DNA of 64,000 bases from Serratia sp. AKBS12 (GCF_024793895.1 NZ_JANUSB010000011.1:62001-126000); one strand, 5' to 3'. Positions 1-8,524 are shown, counted from the first letter of the stretch. The notes: generated by a model not told the origin, from the letters alone. Numbers and translations: made by a program.

Positions 1-189
1 CTGCTGGTTGACGGCGAACTGCTTGTCTGCCCAGTCCCCCATCTGTACCGTCTGGTTCTGCGAGGCCAGGCTGACGCTGCAGGTGTTGGCAACCAGATTG
101 GCGGTTATCGAGATGTTGATCACCCCAAGATCGGCCCGGCACTGGTAGGCCGCGAGCAGAGCAAGCAGGGCGATAAGCTGTTTCTTCAT
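1..189 (-). CDS. Fimbrial subunit, partial (C-terminus off window)
   Basis: Only the first 63 codons are in the window. They encode a signal peptide (MKKQLIALLALLAAYQCRA) followed by the start of a pilin-like domain: strands ending in NTCSVSLASQNQTVQMGDW, with the Cys typical of the first beta strand of chaperone-usher pilins. The start codon lies 10 bases past the stop of the tip-adhesin gene, with AGGA at usual spacing, so it is the most distal visible gene of the fimbrial operon. It is probably a minor or adaptor subunit assembled by the same chaperone and usher. A pilin gene after the adhesin is a somewhat unusual order. Its length and final function cannot be judged here. Confidence 0.75.
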   Translation of the reverse strand, partial: MKKQLIALLALLAAYQCRADLGVINISITANLVANTCSVSLASQNQTVQMGDWADKQFAVNQQ

Positions 190-199
190 GTCGGGTTCC

Positions 200-1204
200 T
201 CAGGCGAAGTCAATGCGCAGGTAACCCTGCGAGGTCACCGGGCCTTCTGCCGGTTTAACGCCGGTCACGCTGACGGGATAAACCTTGATGGTGACGTTGG
301 CGCTGGTGGTACCGTCGAGCTTGAACGGCAGCACGCTGGAAAAGTCGTTCGGCGTCAGCGGCCTGTCGCTCCCGTCGGTGATGACAAAGCCGACGTCCTT
401 GTTAGTGGAAACCAGAGCGTTGCCGGCGGTGTTGTCGGCCTGCACGCGCAGGCTTAGATTGGCGTAGGCGTCGATGTTATTGCACTTGATGCCCAGGTTG
501 CGCGCTATCGGTGTAACGCCGCTGGCCTTGGCGCCGGCGGTTTTAAACGCCCCGGTGGAAACGTTGCCGAAGTCGACGGTAACGATCTGCCCGGCGTTGA
601 TCACGCAGGTCTGCGGTACGGTGATGCTGTAGTTAAGGTAGATGTTGGCAATGACTATAGTTTGTTTGCTACACGATATGCCAAGGCAGGCCCCCCAGCG
701 GCCGAGGAAGACATTGTTGGCATAGGTGCCGTTGATCAGCGGCCGGATTATTTTTAGCGAGGAATCCCAGGTTGTAGGGGCATATACACCAGAGGTAGGG
801 CCGGGTTGACATGTATCAGGACGTACAGCACTTTGGTTAAATGGGGGATACAGAGTTTTACACGCACCCCTAGTACGGACCGCAACGGCGAAATAGTCAT
901 CTATCGGTTGATACACCCAATCGGTTGGCGAAGTACCAAAAGGAGGTAGTGTGCCGTCTATCTTACTGAAGGAGTTGCTTACATAACCGGCACCAAAAAT
1001 ACCAAAGAAACCGGTATTTACGCCGGAAATGGTAAAAGAAGTACTGACCTCGGTATGGCCCACCACGTTATCGGTTAATCCCAACGTTTTATTGATACTG
1101 AGATTAATCGTCTGGTTACAGCCGGAACAGGCGGCCAGCGCCTGGTTCAGCAGGCACGCTGCGCCAAGCAGCGCAAATAACAAGGTAGATTTTAATACGG
1201 ACAT
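200..1204 (-). CDS. Two-domain fimbrial tip adhesin (FimH-like architecture)
   Basis: This predicted 334-residue secreted protein starts MSVLKSTLLFALLGAACLL, a signal peptide ending near LAACSG. Residues of roughly 25-185 form a cysteine-containing N-terminal region with no recognisable pilin motif, presumed to be the receptor-binding domain. The C-terminal ~140 residues look like a pilin domain: VPQTCVINAGQIVTVDFGNV near its start and YLRIDFA at the end, the strand that pairs with the chaperone. I chose the ATG at 1204 over the longer frame because it shares its A with the usher stop (TGATG) and opens a clean signal peptide. Placement last-but-one in the operon and roughly double pilin length support a tip adhesin. 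The ligand cannot be predicted. The N-terminal half is visibly more AT-rich than its neighbours. Confidence 0.82.
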   Translation of the reverse strand: MSVLKSTLLFALLGAACLLNQALAACSGCNQTINLSINKTLGLTDNVVGHTEVSTSFTISGVNTGFFGIFGAGYVSNSFSKIDGTLPPFGTSPTDWVYQPIDDYFAVAVRTRGACKTLYPPFNQSAVRPDTCQPGPTSGVYAPTTWDSSLKIIRPLINGTYANNVFLGRWGACLGISCSKQTIVIANIYLNYSITVPQTCVINAGQIVTVDFGNVSTGAFKTAGAKASGVTPIARNLGIKCNNIDAYANLSLRVQADNTAGNALVSTNKDVGFVITDGSDRPLTPNDFSSVLPFKLDGTTSANVTIKVYPVSVTGVKPAEGPVTSQGYLRIDFA

Positions 1205-3843
1205 CACTGGCACCCCGCCTTGGCGTAATTTATCGCCTTGTTTTCGCTGCCCTGTGGCAGCCGATAAGAAACTTCGCAGCGCTGCGCTGCGCCACGCCCC
1301 CACACCACCTGCAGCTTGCCGCTGAGCGGCAGGCCGGCCAGGTATACCTGGCCGTTTTCGCCGACGATGCTGGCACCGCTGCCGTTTTCCTGCGCTACCG
1401 TCGCGCCAAACGGCACCGACTTGCCGTTGCCCTGCACTAGCGTCATCAATGCCCTGGCACCAATCCGTGCCATAAACTGCGCGCGCACCAGTGCGCCTTT
1501 GGTTGGCACCACGTTTGCTACCGCATCGTCCAGATCGGCATTGTCCCGCAAGGTAGTCGGGTCAAGCGCCACGCGGTTCAGGCGATAGGTGGTGGCGTAG
1601 GGCACCACCGCATAGCCGCGCCAGTCGGTGCTGACGCCGGTGGCATTTTCAACCTGCACGTCTTTGGCACCGGCGGCGGCGATCAGCACGTTGGTATCGC
1701 CCAGCGGCTGGCTGAAGGTGACGCCGTTGGCGTGGGCAACCACACCGCCGCTCAGCCCGTAGTTAACCTGTCGGTAGCCGTTGCTGTAGCTGTAGCTGGC
1801 GTTGCTGTTGCCGTAGGTGCCCTGATAGGCCAGATTGGCGCTGCCGTTGCCGCCGATGCCATGGTTGCTGTACCCCTGCATCACGCCGTAGGAAAGGTTA
1901 TTGCCGGCCAGCAGGGTGCCGCCGATGCCGGCCTGCTGGGTAAGCTGCCCGTGTGCGTCGGTGTTGGCCGAATAGGTGGCATAAGTCGAATTGGACGAGC
2001 GGGTGATATCGCCCGCTCTGCCGCCGCCCGACAGCCATTTGCCCAGCGGCAGGGAGACGTTCACCGCAAAGCGGTTGTCGGCATTCGCCAGCCCCGGGCT
2101 TTTGTTGTAGCTGTAGGAGAGGCTGTAGCTAATATCGTTCCAGTAGGCGCTGTAGCCGGTCTGTAGCAGATCGTTTTTCTCGCCGGTATGCCAATAGGTT
2201 TGCTGGCTGCCGGTGAGGAATAACGAACCATAGTCCCAGACCTGCTGGGTAATGTTGACCTGCACGCGGCCTTTTTTGGAGTATTTGAGGTTGTAATACT
2301 GGTTTGCCCCCGGCCTGACGTCGACCGGCCCGTCCTGGGTATTGAGGGTATAACCGGCCGTGCGGTTATAGCTGGTTTCATCCAGCGTATAGAAGCCCTC
2401 GGTCGAGTAGCGGTAGCCCAGCAGTTGGAAGTTGGTCCCCGCCTCGTTCAATGATTTGGCGTACAGGAAGCGCAATGACTGCCCCTGATGACGGCTATCG
2501 TCGGCTAGGTGGCTATTGGCCTGGGTGATGTCTGCCGACATCGCCCCCCATTCTCCCAGGTTTTTGCCGGCACCGAGGGCCACGGCGGCATAGTCGTTCG
2601 ACAGCTGGCTACCGCCATACACCGTGACGCCGGCTGGCAGACCCCAGATAAGCGTGCCCTGACCGAACCCCGGCTTGCCTTTATTGCTGTCGCCGCTGCG
2701 GAACTGCCCGGCGGTGACGGCGTACTTCACCCGGCCTTCGCGTTGCAGCACCGGCACGGCGGAATACGGCACGGTAAAGCGGTTAACGCTGCCGTCGCTT
2801 TCCTGCACCTCAACCTTGAGATCGCCGCTGGACGAGGTGGGGTAAAGATCGCTGATGGCAAAGGCGCCGGGGGCAACGTAGGTTTGATAAATCACGTAGC
2901 CGTTCTGGTTGATGGTCACCTTGGCATGGCTTTTCGCCACGCCGTGCACGGTGGGGGCAAACCCGCGCAGACTGTCCGGCAGCATATTGTCGTCCGACGC
3001 CAGCTGGGCGCCGCGGAAGTTGACGCTGTCAAACACGTCGCTGGGGGTGACGTGATCGCCCAGCGTCAGTTCGCCCTTGAGCGGAATAATCGCCCGTTGC
3101 AGGAAACTGCTGATGTGCTGCCAGCGATTGGAATGACTGCCGTTACCGCTGCTATACGACCAGCTGGAGTTGTCACGCAGGCGCCATGGGCCCCAGTTAA
3201 GCCCGCTGTTCAGGTTCAGGAAGTAGTTGTTGCTTGGCGTGGTGCCCCAGCTGTTGCCGCCGTTAAAGTTATAGTTAAGCAGCGCAGCGGTGATGCCATT
3301 ATCCCACTGGTCGGGAGGAATATACCCGCGCACGTTATTCACCAGCATCACCTGCGGAATGCTGATCTTCAAGCGCTGCTTTTCAAAATCGAAGTCGGAC
3401 TGCGCGCCGTCGATAACGTCTGGTAATGGCAAGCATTCATCGGGTTTTAATAGCGTCAGTTTGCTCTGCATTGTCATATTGACGTTGAGCGCCTTCAGCT
3501 GATTATACGAAAGGCAGGGGGTTAGCCCGCTGTCGTCATGCGCTACCGCAGATTTTTCATTAGCAACAAAGTTTATATTGCGGTTGGCAATATAATCATC
3601 ATTCAGGTAAAGCTCGACGTGATATTGCCCGGCGGCCTGCCCCTCGTCTTTTTCAAAACGCGACAGGTCGGCGATAGCCGAGGGATCGCCCGATAAAAAA
3701 GACGGGTTAAAGAACATTTCCGCTCTTACAGAGGCCGGCGGCAGCATTGCAACGATAAACAGCGCGGAGCCAAAATAAGACGCACAGGACATTCCGCATT
3801 GTCTTAATAGCAGTGCGCTCTTGGTAAGAGCAAATAACCGCAT
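1204..3843 (-). CDS. fimD: Outer membrane fimbrial usher (FimD/PapC family)
   Basis: This 879-residue protein has the length of a fimbrial usher, which forms the outer-membrane pore that receives chaperone-subunit complexes and polymerises the pilus. A signal peptide is followed by the usher N-terminal domain (FNPSFLSGDPSAIADLSRFE). A long beta-barrel region rich in Tyr, Asn and Ser comes next, then C-terminal domains containing VPYATTYRLNRVALD and GENGQVYLAGLP, both characteristic of the family. An AAGGAG site precedes the ATG. It lies 79 bases after the chaperone stop and overlaps the adhesin start by one base, so translation of the two is probably coupled. The intercistronic gap holds a small 5-bp hairpin at 3886-3898. 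The symbol is by family; the exact fimbrial type is not fixed by sequence alone. Confidence 0.93.
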   Translation of the reverse strand: MRLFALTKSALLLRQCGMSCASYFGSALFIVAMLPPASVRAEMFFNPSFLSGDPSAIADLSRFEKDEGQAAGQYHVELYLNDDYIANRNINFVANEKSAVAHDDSGLTPCLSYNQLKALNVNMTMQSKLTLLKPDECLPLPDVIDGAQSDFDFEKQRLKISIPQVMLVNNVRGYIPPDQWDNGITAALLNYNFNGGNSWGTTPSNNYFLNLNSGLNWGPWRLRDNSSWSYSSGNGSHSNRWQHISSFLQRAIIPLKGELTLGDHVTPSDVFDSVNFRGAQLASDDNMLPDSLRGFAPTVHGVAKSHAKVTINQNGYVIYQTYVAPGAFAISDLYPTSSSGDLKVEVQESDGSVNRFTVPYSAVPVLQREGRVKYAVTAGQFRSGDSNKGKPGFGQGTLIWGLPAGVTVYGGSQLSNDYAAVALGAGKNLGEWGAMSADITQANSHLADDSRHQGQSLRFLYAKSLNEAGTNFQLLGYRYSTEGFYTLDETSYNRTAGYTLNTQDGPVDVRPGANQYYNLKYSKKGRVQVNITQQVWDYGSLFLTGSQQTYWHTGEKNDLLQTGYSAYWNDISYSLSYSYNKSPGLANADNRFAVNVSLPLGKWLSGGGRAGDITRSSNSTYATYSANTDAHGQLTQQAGIGGTLLAGNNLSYGVMQGYSNHGIGGNGSANLAYQGTYGNSNASYSYSNGYRQVNYGLSGGVVAHANGVTFSQPLGDTNVLIAAAGAKDVQVENATGVSTDWRGYAVVPYATTYRLNRVALDPTTLRDNADLDDAVANVVPTKGALVRAQFMARIGARALMTLVQGNGKSVPFGATVAQENGSGASIVGENGQVYLAGLPLSGKLQVVWGRGAAQRCEVSYRLPQGSENKAINYAKAGCQ

Positions 3844-3922
3844 AAATACTCCTTTATTTTAGGCAACTGATTTCCTGAGAGCCAATGACGCTTCGTCACA
3901 CCTGCCTACGGAAAATTTTTTA

Positions 3923-4627
3923 TTATTTCACTACGCCGGTGATGCTGGGGGTATTGGCGCCATAGTCATTAATGGTTTGGTATTTTATCGGCCCGGCAGC
4001 GCCGGTCGGGATGGCGATACCGCTATTGCTCTGGGGCGCTACCATGGTGTTGGGCAGGTTATGGGTGCCGATAGTGAAATTAACCAGCGTAATGTAGTAA
4101 GGCGTTGGGTTATCGATAATTAACTGACCGCCTGTTTTATTGAAGGTCAGTTTGGCCGGAGCGTCTGCTGGCGACGTGGGCAACCCCGCCGGGCGAACAA
4201 ACAGCTTGATCCGCGACAGCACCGCCAGTTGCAGCACGTTTTTACCCTGAACCGCCTCACGCTCGACCGCCGGGATCGCCTTGACGTTGATCCAGAATAC
4301 GCTTTCACGGTCTTGCGGCAGTTTTTTGCCCACGTACATGATACGCAAGGTGTTTTCCCCCTGCGGCTTGCTGACGAACAGCGGCGGGGTCATGATGAAA
4401 TCAGTGGTTTTTTCTCCGTTTGTCGTCTCAATCCATGATTGGATCAAAAAGCGCAGATGCTTATCGCTGTTTGTCACGGCTAATGAAGTCTGTTTGGCAT
4501 CGGCCGGGTAAACCACCCGGGTGGCTCCGAGCGCGATGCCCCCGGCCTGGACGCCAGAGGCGCTGACGGCAAGGGCACCAAACAGCAACGTTAACCCCAA
4601 ATGACGGATTGATTTGTTCTTGAACAC
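3923..4627 (-). CDS. fimC: Periplasmic fimbrial chaperone (PapD/FimC family)
   Basis: This 234-residue protein has a signal peptide ending near SGVQAGG and two immunoglobulin-like domains. The first carries the family pattern IALGATRVVYPADAKQ, the donor-strand region FVSKPQGENTLRIMY and the conserved FWINVKAIP. Chaperones of this family bind pilins in the periplasm, complete their fold by donating a strand, and deliver them to the usher. It stands between the second pilin (26-base gap) and the usher gene, the standard order of type 1-like fimbrial operons. Length matches the family (about 225-240 residues). Confidence 0.93.
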   Translation of the reverse strand: MFKNKSIRHLGLTLLFGALAVSASGVQAGGIALGATRVVYPADAKQTSLAVTNSDKHLRFLIQSWIETTNGEKTTDFIMTPPLFVSKPQGENTLRIMYVGKKLPQDRESVFWINVKAIPAVEREAVQGKNVLQLAVLSRIKLFVRPAGLPTSPADAPAKLTFNKTGGQLIIDNPTPYYITLVNFTIGTHNLPNTMVAPQSNSGIAIPTGAAGPIKYQTINDYGANTPSITGVVK

Positions 4628-4653
4628 GCTGACCTCGTTAGTTATTGATTGTC

Positions 4654-5196
4654 TTATTGATAGGTAAGGGCGAACCAGGCCCAGGCATCGGCCTCGCCGC
4701 CAGTGACCTGACGCGAGGTAGCCCGATAGCGGGCCGAAAATCTGAGCGTTGTTTCCCTATCCCTAATCAGCGTCAGATGGCTCGGAGGAGCGTTGGGTAC
4801 CAGCAGATCGTCATCAGCATCAAATAGCGCCAGGCCGATGCCGGGACCCTCATGCGTTCCGGTCCCGGCTTTCAGTACCAGCGGATCCTTGCCGTCGGTC
4901 ACGCCCCAGAAACTGACGTCCACGGTGTGGTAGGTAGCCCGGCTACAGCCAGTCAGATCGATACTGAATGCAACCGGGGGGGAATAACTGCCAAGCCCTT
5001 TAAATTGGTTACTGCGCACTTCGCCCATTTCGACGATCTGATTGCCGCTGCGCGTGTTGACCGAACACGCGGGCGCCGTAATTGCGCCGCGGAGTTTCAC
5101 CTGCCCGCCATTAATGATCACGTGATGACGATTGCCGGCCAGGGCAACCGTGGAAAACAGCAGCAACGCAGCGGTGATAATCGTTGAATGTCGCAA
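4654..5196 (-). CDS. Fimbrial subunit (FimI-like pilin)
   Basis: The frame is open from an ATG at 5217, but that ATG has no ribosome-binding site. A TTG at 5196 has AAGGAG six bases ahead and gives a 180-residue protein with a compact signal peptide (MRHSTIITAALLLFSTVALA), so I prefer it. The mature part is a type 1 pilin domain: KLRGAITAPACSVNTRSGNQ near the start, a second Cys in SIDLTGCSRATYHTV, and the C-terminal motif WFALTYQ that docks to the chaperone. In type 1 operons the gene between the major pilin and the chaperone is FimI, a minor pilin. The shorter spacing and second position here fit that role. Confidence 0.85.
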   Translation of the reverse strand: MRHSTIITAALLLFSTVALAGNRHHVIINGGQVKLRGAITAPACSVNTRSGNQIVEMGEVRSNQFKGLGSYSPPVAFSIDLTGCSRATYHTVDVSFWGVTDGKDPLVLKAGTGTHEGPGIGLALFDADDDLLVPNAPPSHLTLIRDRETTLRFSARYRATSRQVTGGEADAWAWFALTYQ

Positions 5197-5251
5197 TGTA
5201 GGCTCCTTGCTAGGCATGGCTAAGTGCGCAGTTCATCCCTGAGCGGAATGT

Positions 5252-5809
5252 TTACTGGTATTGCATGGTGAAGGTGGCGTCGGCGTCGGCTTCACCCGGG
5301 GTCACCGTTTTTGCGGTGGCTTTGTAGCGGGCGGTAAAGTGCAAAACGTTTTTACCGTCGGCCAGGGTGAACGGAGCCGAATAGGTGGCACCGTTAGGGA
5401 TGAGGACGTTATCCAGGTGATCGCGCAGCTCGATGCCAACGCCGGAAGCGACGCCGGCAGCACCGCCGGCAACGTTGCTGACGCCCAGCACGGTGTTATC
5501 GGTTTTGTCGGCCGGTCCGTTGAAGGCCACGGAAGCCTTGGTCGACACGGCGGTATCGCAATCCTCAAGCTTGATGGTAAACGGTACTTTGCCGGAGTAA
5601 TCACCCGCGGCGGTAAACTTGGCGGTGCGATATTGACCGAGGTTGACGGTCTGATCGGTGGAGTCGGCGCTAACCGCACAGGCGGCATTAACAATACGGC
5701 CGGTGAAATGAATATTACCGCCATAGGTTGTTGTCGTGGCGGCCAGTGCGGAGGCAGCGGTAGTCAGCAGTGCAGTCCCGATCAATATGCGTGATAAATT
5801 CTTGTACAT
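5252..5809 (-). CDS. fimA: Major fimbrial subunit (type 1 pilin, FimA-like)
   Basis: This predicted 185-residue pilin is preceded by AAGGAA and an ATG at 5809; the frame stays open upstream but without a better start. A signal peptide ends at ASALA. The mature protein has the type 1 pattern: GGNIHFTGRIVNAACAVS with the first Cys, the second Cys in IKLEDCDTAVS, and the C-terminal FTMQYQ. It is the first gene of a leftward six-gene operon (pilin, pilin, chaperone, usher, adhesin, subunit), and the first gene is normally the shaft subunit. The promoter must lie in the AT-rich spacer to the right, which it shares with the divergent YadA-like gene. Confidence 0.9.
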   Translation of the reverse strand: MYKNLSRILIGTALLTTAASALAATTTTYGGNIHFTGRIVNAACAVSADSTDQTVNLGQYRTAKFTAAGDYSGKVPFTIKLEDCDTAVSTKASVAFNGPADKTDNTVLGVSNVAGGAAGVASGVGIELRDHLDNVLIPNGATYSAPFTLADGKNVLHFTARYKATAKTVTPGEADADATFTMQYQ

Positions 5810-6429
5810 GAAATTTCCTTTTAAATTATTTAATGGGAATTGCGCAGCCAAATATCCAGATGCGGGCAATAGCCGTTTGGCCGGCGAAAGAATAATGATG
5901 GCGGAAAGTTAAACGGTGATTAAACGCCCTGGTGTGATTTAAATAACGTCATAAAACGTCGCTTTGCTAAAAATAAATATCAACCAATACCATTTCTGAC
6001 CGGTTTTATTCTCAGTTAATTCTCAATAATATAAATGGTGGTTATCCTGTGTCATTATTGTGACATTGTGTCACAACTTGATTGGGGCATTTGCGTAATG
6101 GGCTGGCGTAATGCGGGATTGGCGTTGATATGTGTCTTGTGACAGGCGTTTTAAATTTACTGAATTCGTGTTTGTGGTTGGTTGCCACTTTCCGTTTTTT
6201 GGTCTGTCATTTGCTGTTGGTGGGGTTTTGTTGTGGGCGTTATTTTTTATTTTAACGTTTTTTTGATTTATTATTGCCAAATGAATTTTAGCTTATTTCT
6301 CTGGCGCTGGTTTAGGTTGTGATGGTTAAATAAAATTAAATTCATTCTTTGGTTGCGAAATAAAACTTATATTTCTTGCAATGGATTCCGCTGTTTTTTC
6401 TATTGTCGACCATCACAAGGAATATATTA
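5810..6429. promoter_or_regulatory. Shared upstream region of the fimbrial operon and the YadA-like gene
   Basis: This 620-base AT-rich spacer has no convincing gene; a 69-codon frame at 6071-6280 on the minus strand lacks a ribosome-binding site and domain features. Transcription must leave in both directions. The clearest structure is a perfect 19-bp inverted repeat TTGTGACATTGTGTCACAA at 6058-6076. A further TGTCA at 6050-6054 and a related TGTC-TTG-TGACA at 6133-6144 lie nearby. No fim-type recombinase gene or flanking inverted repeats of an invertible promoter were seen within the window. Confidence 0.5.
6058..6076. promoter_or_regulatory. 19-bp perfect palindrome, candidate operator
   Basis: TTGTGACA (6058-6065) and TGTCACAA (6069-6076) are perfect inverted arms around TTG. 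It resembles a CRP site, but the TGTGA and TCACA half-sites are seven rather than six bases apart, so it may belong to another regulator. It lies about 250 bases ahead of the major pilin start and 350 ahead of the YadA-like start. A second copy of TTGTGACA is at 6137-6144. Confidence 0.4.
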
Positions 6430-7920
6430 ATGACGAAGCAAACGACGAAGTTCAAACTGGCCCTGGTGGCGCTGGCTATTTCCGGCTCGCTATTTGGCGA
6501 AGTGGCGTTGGCCGCTCCCGGTGCCGGCTCTTATGAGGCCGGCGGCGGCCTGGCGCCGGGCGCGGATTCGGTGGCGGTGGGTGCCGGTGCGGCGACGGGC
6601 GCGCTGACCGACCGGCAGACCGCTATCGGCGTTAACGCCACCACGCAGGGCCGGGGATCGACGGCGGTAGGCATGAACGCCGGGGCAATCGGCACCGAAT
6701 CCGCAGCGTTGGGTAACGAAGCCAAAGCCAGCGGCGACTTTTCCACCGCGGCCGGTTATTACGCCCAGGCCAGCGGCGTGCAGGCGACGGCGATTGGCGA
6801 AGAGGCCAGTGCCAGCGCGGACAATGCCAGCGCGTTCGGCAGCAAATCCAAGGCCTCCGGCGTCAATTCCGTAGCGCTCGGCGTAGGTTCGGTGGCAACA
6901 GAAGATAACGCGGTATCGATCGGCGCGCCGGACGCTACCCGTAAAATGACCAACATGACCGATGGCGTGGCAGTCACCGACGGCGCCACCGTCGGCCAGC
7001 TTAACACCGCCGCCAAAACCTTGCAGGATGGCGTCGATGCCAACAAAACCGCCATTGGCGTTAACGCCGGCGCCATTGCCGAACATAAGTTGGCGATCGA
7101 CAAGGCACAATCGACAGCAGACAAGGCAGATGCCGCAGCGGTCAAGGCCCAGGCAGGCGCAGACGCGGCCAGTGTGGCGGCGGCGACCGCGCAGGCGGGG
7201 GTCGACAAGAATACCTCTGACATTGCTACCAACCAGTTGGCAACAGAAAAAGCGCAGCAGCAAGGGCTGCAAAATGCCAGCGATATCGCGGCCAATAAAA
7301 CGCTGACCGAAGGTGCGCAAAAATCGGCAGATATGGCGCAAACCACGGCGAATACGGCGACCACGGCTGCCGCAACCGCGCAGCTAACGGCGGACAAGGC
7401 GCAGGCCGGCGTCGATGATAACGCGCAGAAAATTGCCAAAAACAGCAGCGATATCGGCAGCAATGCGCAGCAAATTGCCGATACCACCAGTAAATTCAAT
7501 CAATTTACCGAGGCGACGGCCAACATCACCAGCGAACTTGACGGCAAATTGACGCAGCAGGCCGGACAATTGAATCGCGTCGATACGCAAACGCAAAGCA
7601 ACACCCGTTCGATTGGTCAGCTCAGCAACCGTATGGACCAGTTTGATACGCGTCTGGGGCAGCAGGACGCCAAAATCAATCACCTGAGCAAACGGCTGAA
7701 TGCCGGCGTGGCCTCTGCCTTCGCCATGTCGCAGATCCCGCAGGTGATGACGTCTGGCGCGTCTATGTTCGGCATTGGCGGTGGTACCTTCCATGATTCA
7801 AGCGCCGTCGCCATGGGGTTATCTACCGCCACCCAGGGGGGGATGGTGGTCAAGTTCAGCGGTACCGCCAATACGCAGGGTGACTATGGTCTGGGTGCCG
7901 GCGTTGGCTGGCAGTTCTAA
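6430..7920 (+). CDS. YadA-like trimeric autotransporter adhesin
   Basis: This predicted 496-residue protein uses the ATG at 6430 behind AAGGAA; upstream in-frame codons are rejected because the signal peptide (to about residue 29, ALA) starts here. Residues 45-165 hold repeated head units such as SVAVGAGAATG, TAVGMNAGA and SVALGVGSVA. A neck motif (RKMTNMTDGVAVTDGATVGQLN region) is near 171-192. A long Ala/Gln/Asp-rich coiled-coil stalk runs to about residue 420, with repeated ADKAQ and DIAxN units. The last ~70 residues are a YadA anchor ending in GLGAGVGWQF with a terminal Phe. Such proteins trimerise, insert a 12-strand barrel in the outer membrane, and bind host matrix or cells. It is divergent from the fimbrial operon, making this an adhesion locus. 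Confidence 0.93.
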   Translation: MTKQTTKFKLALVALAISGSLFGEVALAAPGAGSYEAGGGLAPGADSVAVGAGAATGALTDRQTAIGVNATTQGRGSTAVGMNAGAIGTESAALGNEAKASGDFSTAAGYYAQASGVQATAIGEEASASADNASAFGSKSKASGVNSVALGVGSVATEDNAVSIGAPDATRKMTNMTDGVAVTDGATVGQLNTAAKTLQDGVDANKTAIGVNAGAIAEHKLAIDKAQSTADKADAAAVKAQAGADAASVAAATAQAGVDKNTSDIATNQLATEKAQQQGLQNASDIAANKTLTEGAQKSADMAQTTANTATTAAATAQLTADKAQAGVDDNAQKIAKNSSDIGSNAQQIADTTSKFNQFTEATANITSELDGKLTQQAGQLNRVDTQTQSNTRSIGQLSNRMDQFDTRLGQQDAKINHLSKRLNAGVASAFAMSQIPQVMTSGASMFGIGGGTFHDSSAVAMGLSTATQGGMVVKFSGTANTQGDYGLGAGVGWQF

Positions 7921-7978
7921 CGGCTGAGCGACAGCGCCGATGGCCGTTGGTTGGCTGCGGCACCCGCATCGACCCGTC

Positions 7979-8066
7979 GGCGGTTAACCGCCAGAGCGTT
8001 GGCCCGGCGACATGGGGTGGCGCCTGGCGGCAGTATCGCCCGGTTAACGGTTAACCGCCGGGGCGA
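7979..8066. repeat. Three GTTAAC elements, including a 14-bp palindrome
   Basis: GGCGGTTAACCGCC at 7979-7992 is a perfect 14-bp palindrome. A second cluster at 8036-8066 holds two directly repeated GTTAAC units seven bases apart (8043-8048 and 8050-8055), inside an imperfect hairpin bounded by TCGCCC and GGGCGA. The elements lie between the YadA-like gene and the start of the small helix-turn-helix gene. They could be operator sites for that protein, or an imperfect terminator of the upstream gene; neither arm is followed by a T run. Confidence 0.45.
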
Positions 8067-8106
8067 AGTCTGCCGTCGTTGGGCATGGGATGATAAGGAG
8101 ACGAGC

Positions 8107-8451
8107 GTGGCTCTACATAGCGTCACGGAAGCGGCAAAGTTGGTCGGCGTGACCCGGCGTACCATCTATCGCCATATTGCCAGCAACAAGCTGCTGGTTG
8201 CGGAAGGTCAGGGCGACAACATCAAAATAGACACCGGCGAACTGTTGCGTGTTTATCAACTGCCGGCACAGCAGCTAACACCGAACTGTATGGCAATTCT
8301 GCTGGAAAAACTGCTGTTGATGCAGCAGGACATCACGATGTTGATTCTTGCGGTCAATGAGATCAAGGGGGCGCTCTATACGCGGGTACCGGCAGAAAAA
8401 GAGCGCGGGCTTTTGGACTGGTTAAAAAAAACCAAAAGGCATGGCGTATGA
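8107..8451 (+). CDS. Small helix-turn-helix DNA-binding protein
   Basis: The GTG at 8107 has AAGGAG at good spacing and starts a 114-residue protein; the longer frame upstream runs through the GTTAAC repeats and is Arg-rich junk. Residues 4-45 match the excisionase/MerR-like HTH pattern [24 protein letters not shown] followed by a short wing ending in [10 protein letters not shown]. The rest is helical and ends in a basic tail ([12 protein letters not shown]), possibly for dimerisation. Similar proteins occur on plasmids and in genomic accessory regions. Its position after the YadA-like gene suggests a regulator of that locus, but this is inference; no product name is certain. Confidence 0.7.
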   Translation: MALHSVTEAAKLVGVTRRTIYRHIASNKLLVAEGQGDNIKIDTGELLRVYQLPAQQLTPNCMAILLEKLLLMQQDITMLILAVNEIKGALYTRVPAEKERGLLDWLKKTKRHGV

Positions 8452-8524
8452 ATCCCCCTGCTTTTTGACTGCCTTGCCACAGGTGTTAAGATATGCGGTC
8501 TTTATGCGTTGTTGGCGTATCAGC

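Noticed and set aside
2509-3426. 305-codon plus-strand frame opposite the usher gene
   Set aside because: Its protein is a shadow of the well-supported usher on the other strand (GC-rich antisense frame).
6058-6076. CRP site in the fimbrial/YadA spacer
   Set aside because: Half-sites TGTGA and TCACA are 7 bases apart instead of 6, so I list it only as an unassigned palindrome.
6071-6280. 69-codon minus-strand frame upstream of the fimbrial operon
   Set aside because: Low-complexity Lys/Asn-rich product from AT-rich spacer, no ribosome-binding site.
5810-6429. Invertible fim promoter (phase switch)
   Set aside because: I found no pair of inverted repeats flanking a few hundred bases and no recombinase gene in the window.
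7917-8165. Minus-strand frame over the GTTAAC repeats
   Set aside because: No ribosome-binding site, Arg-rich, overlaps the HTH gene start.
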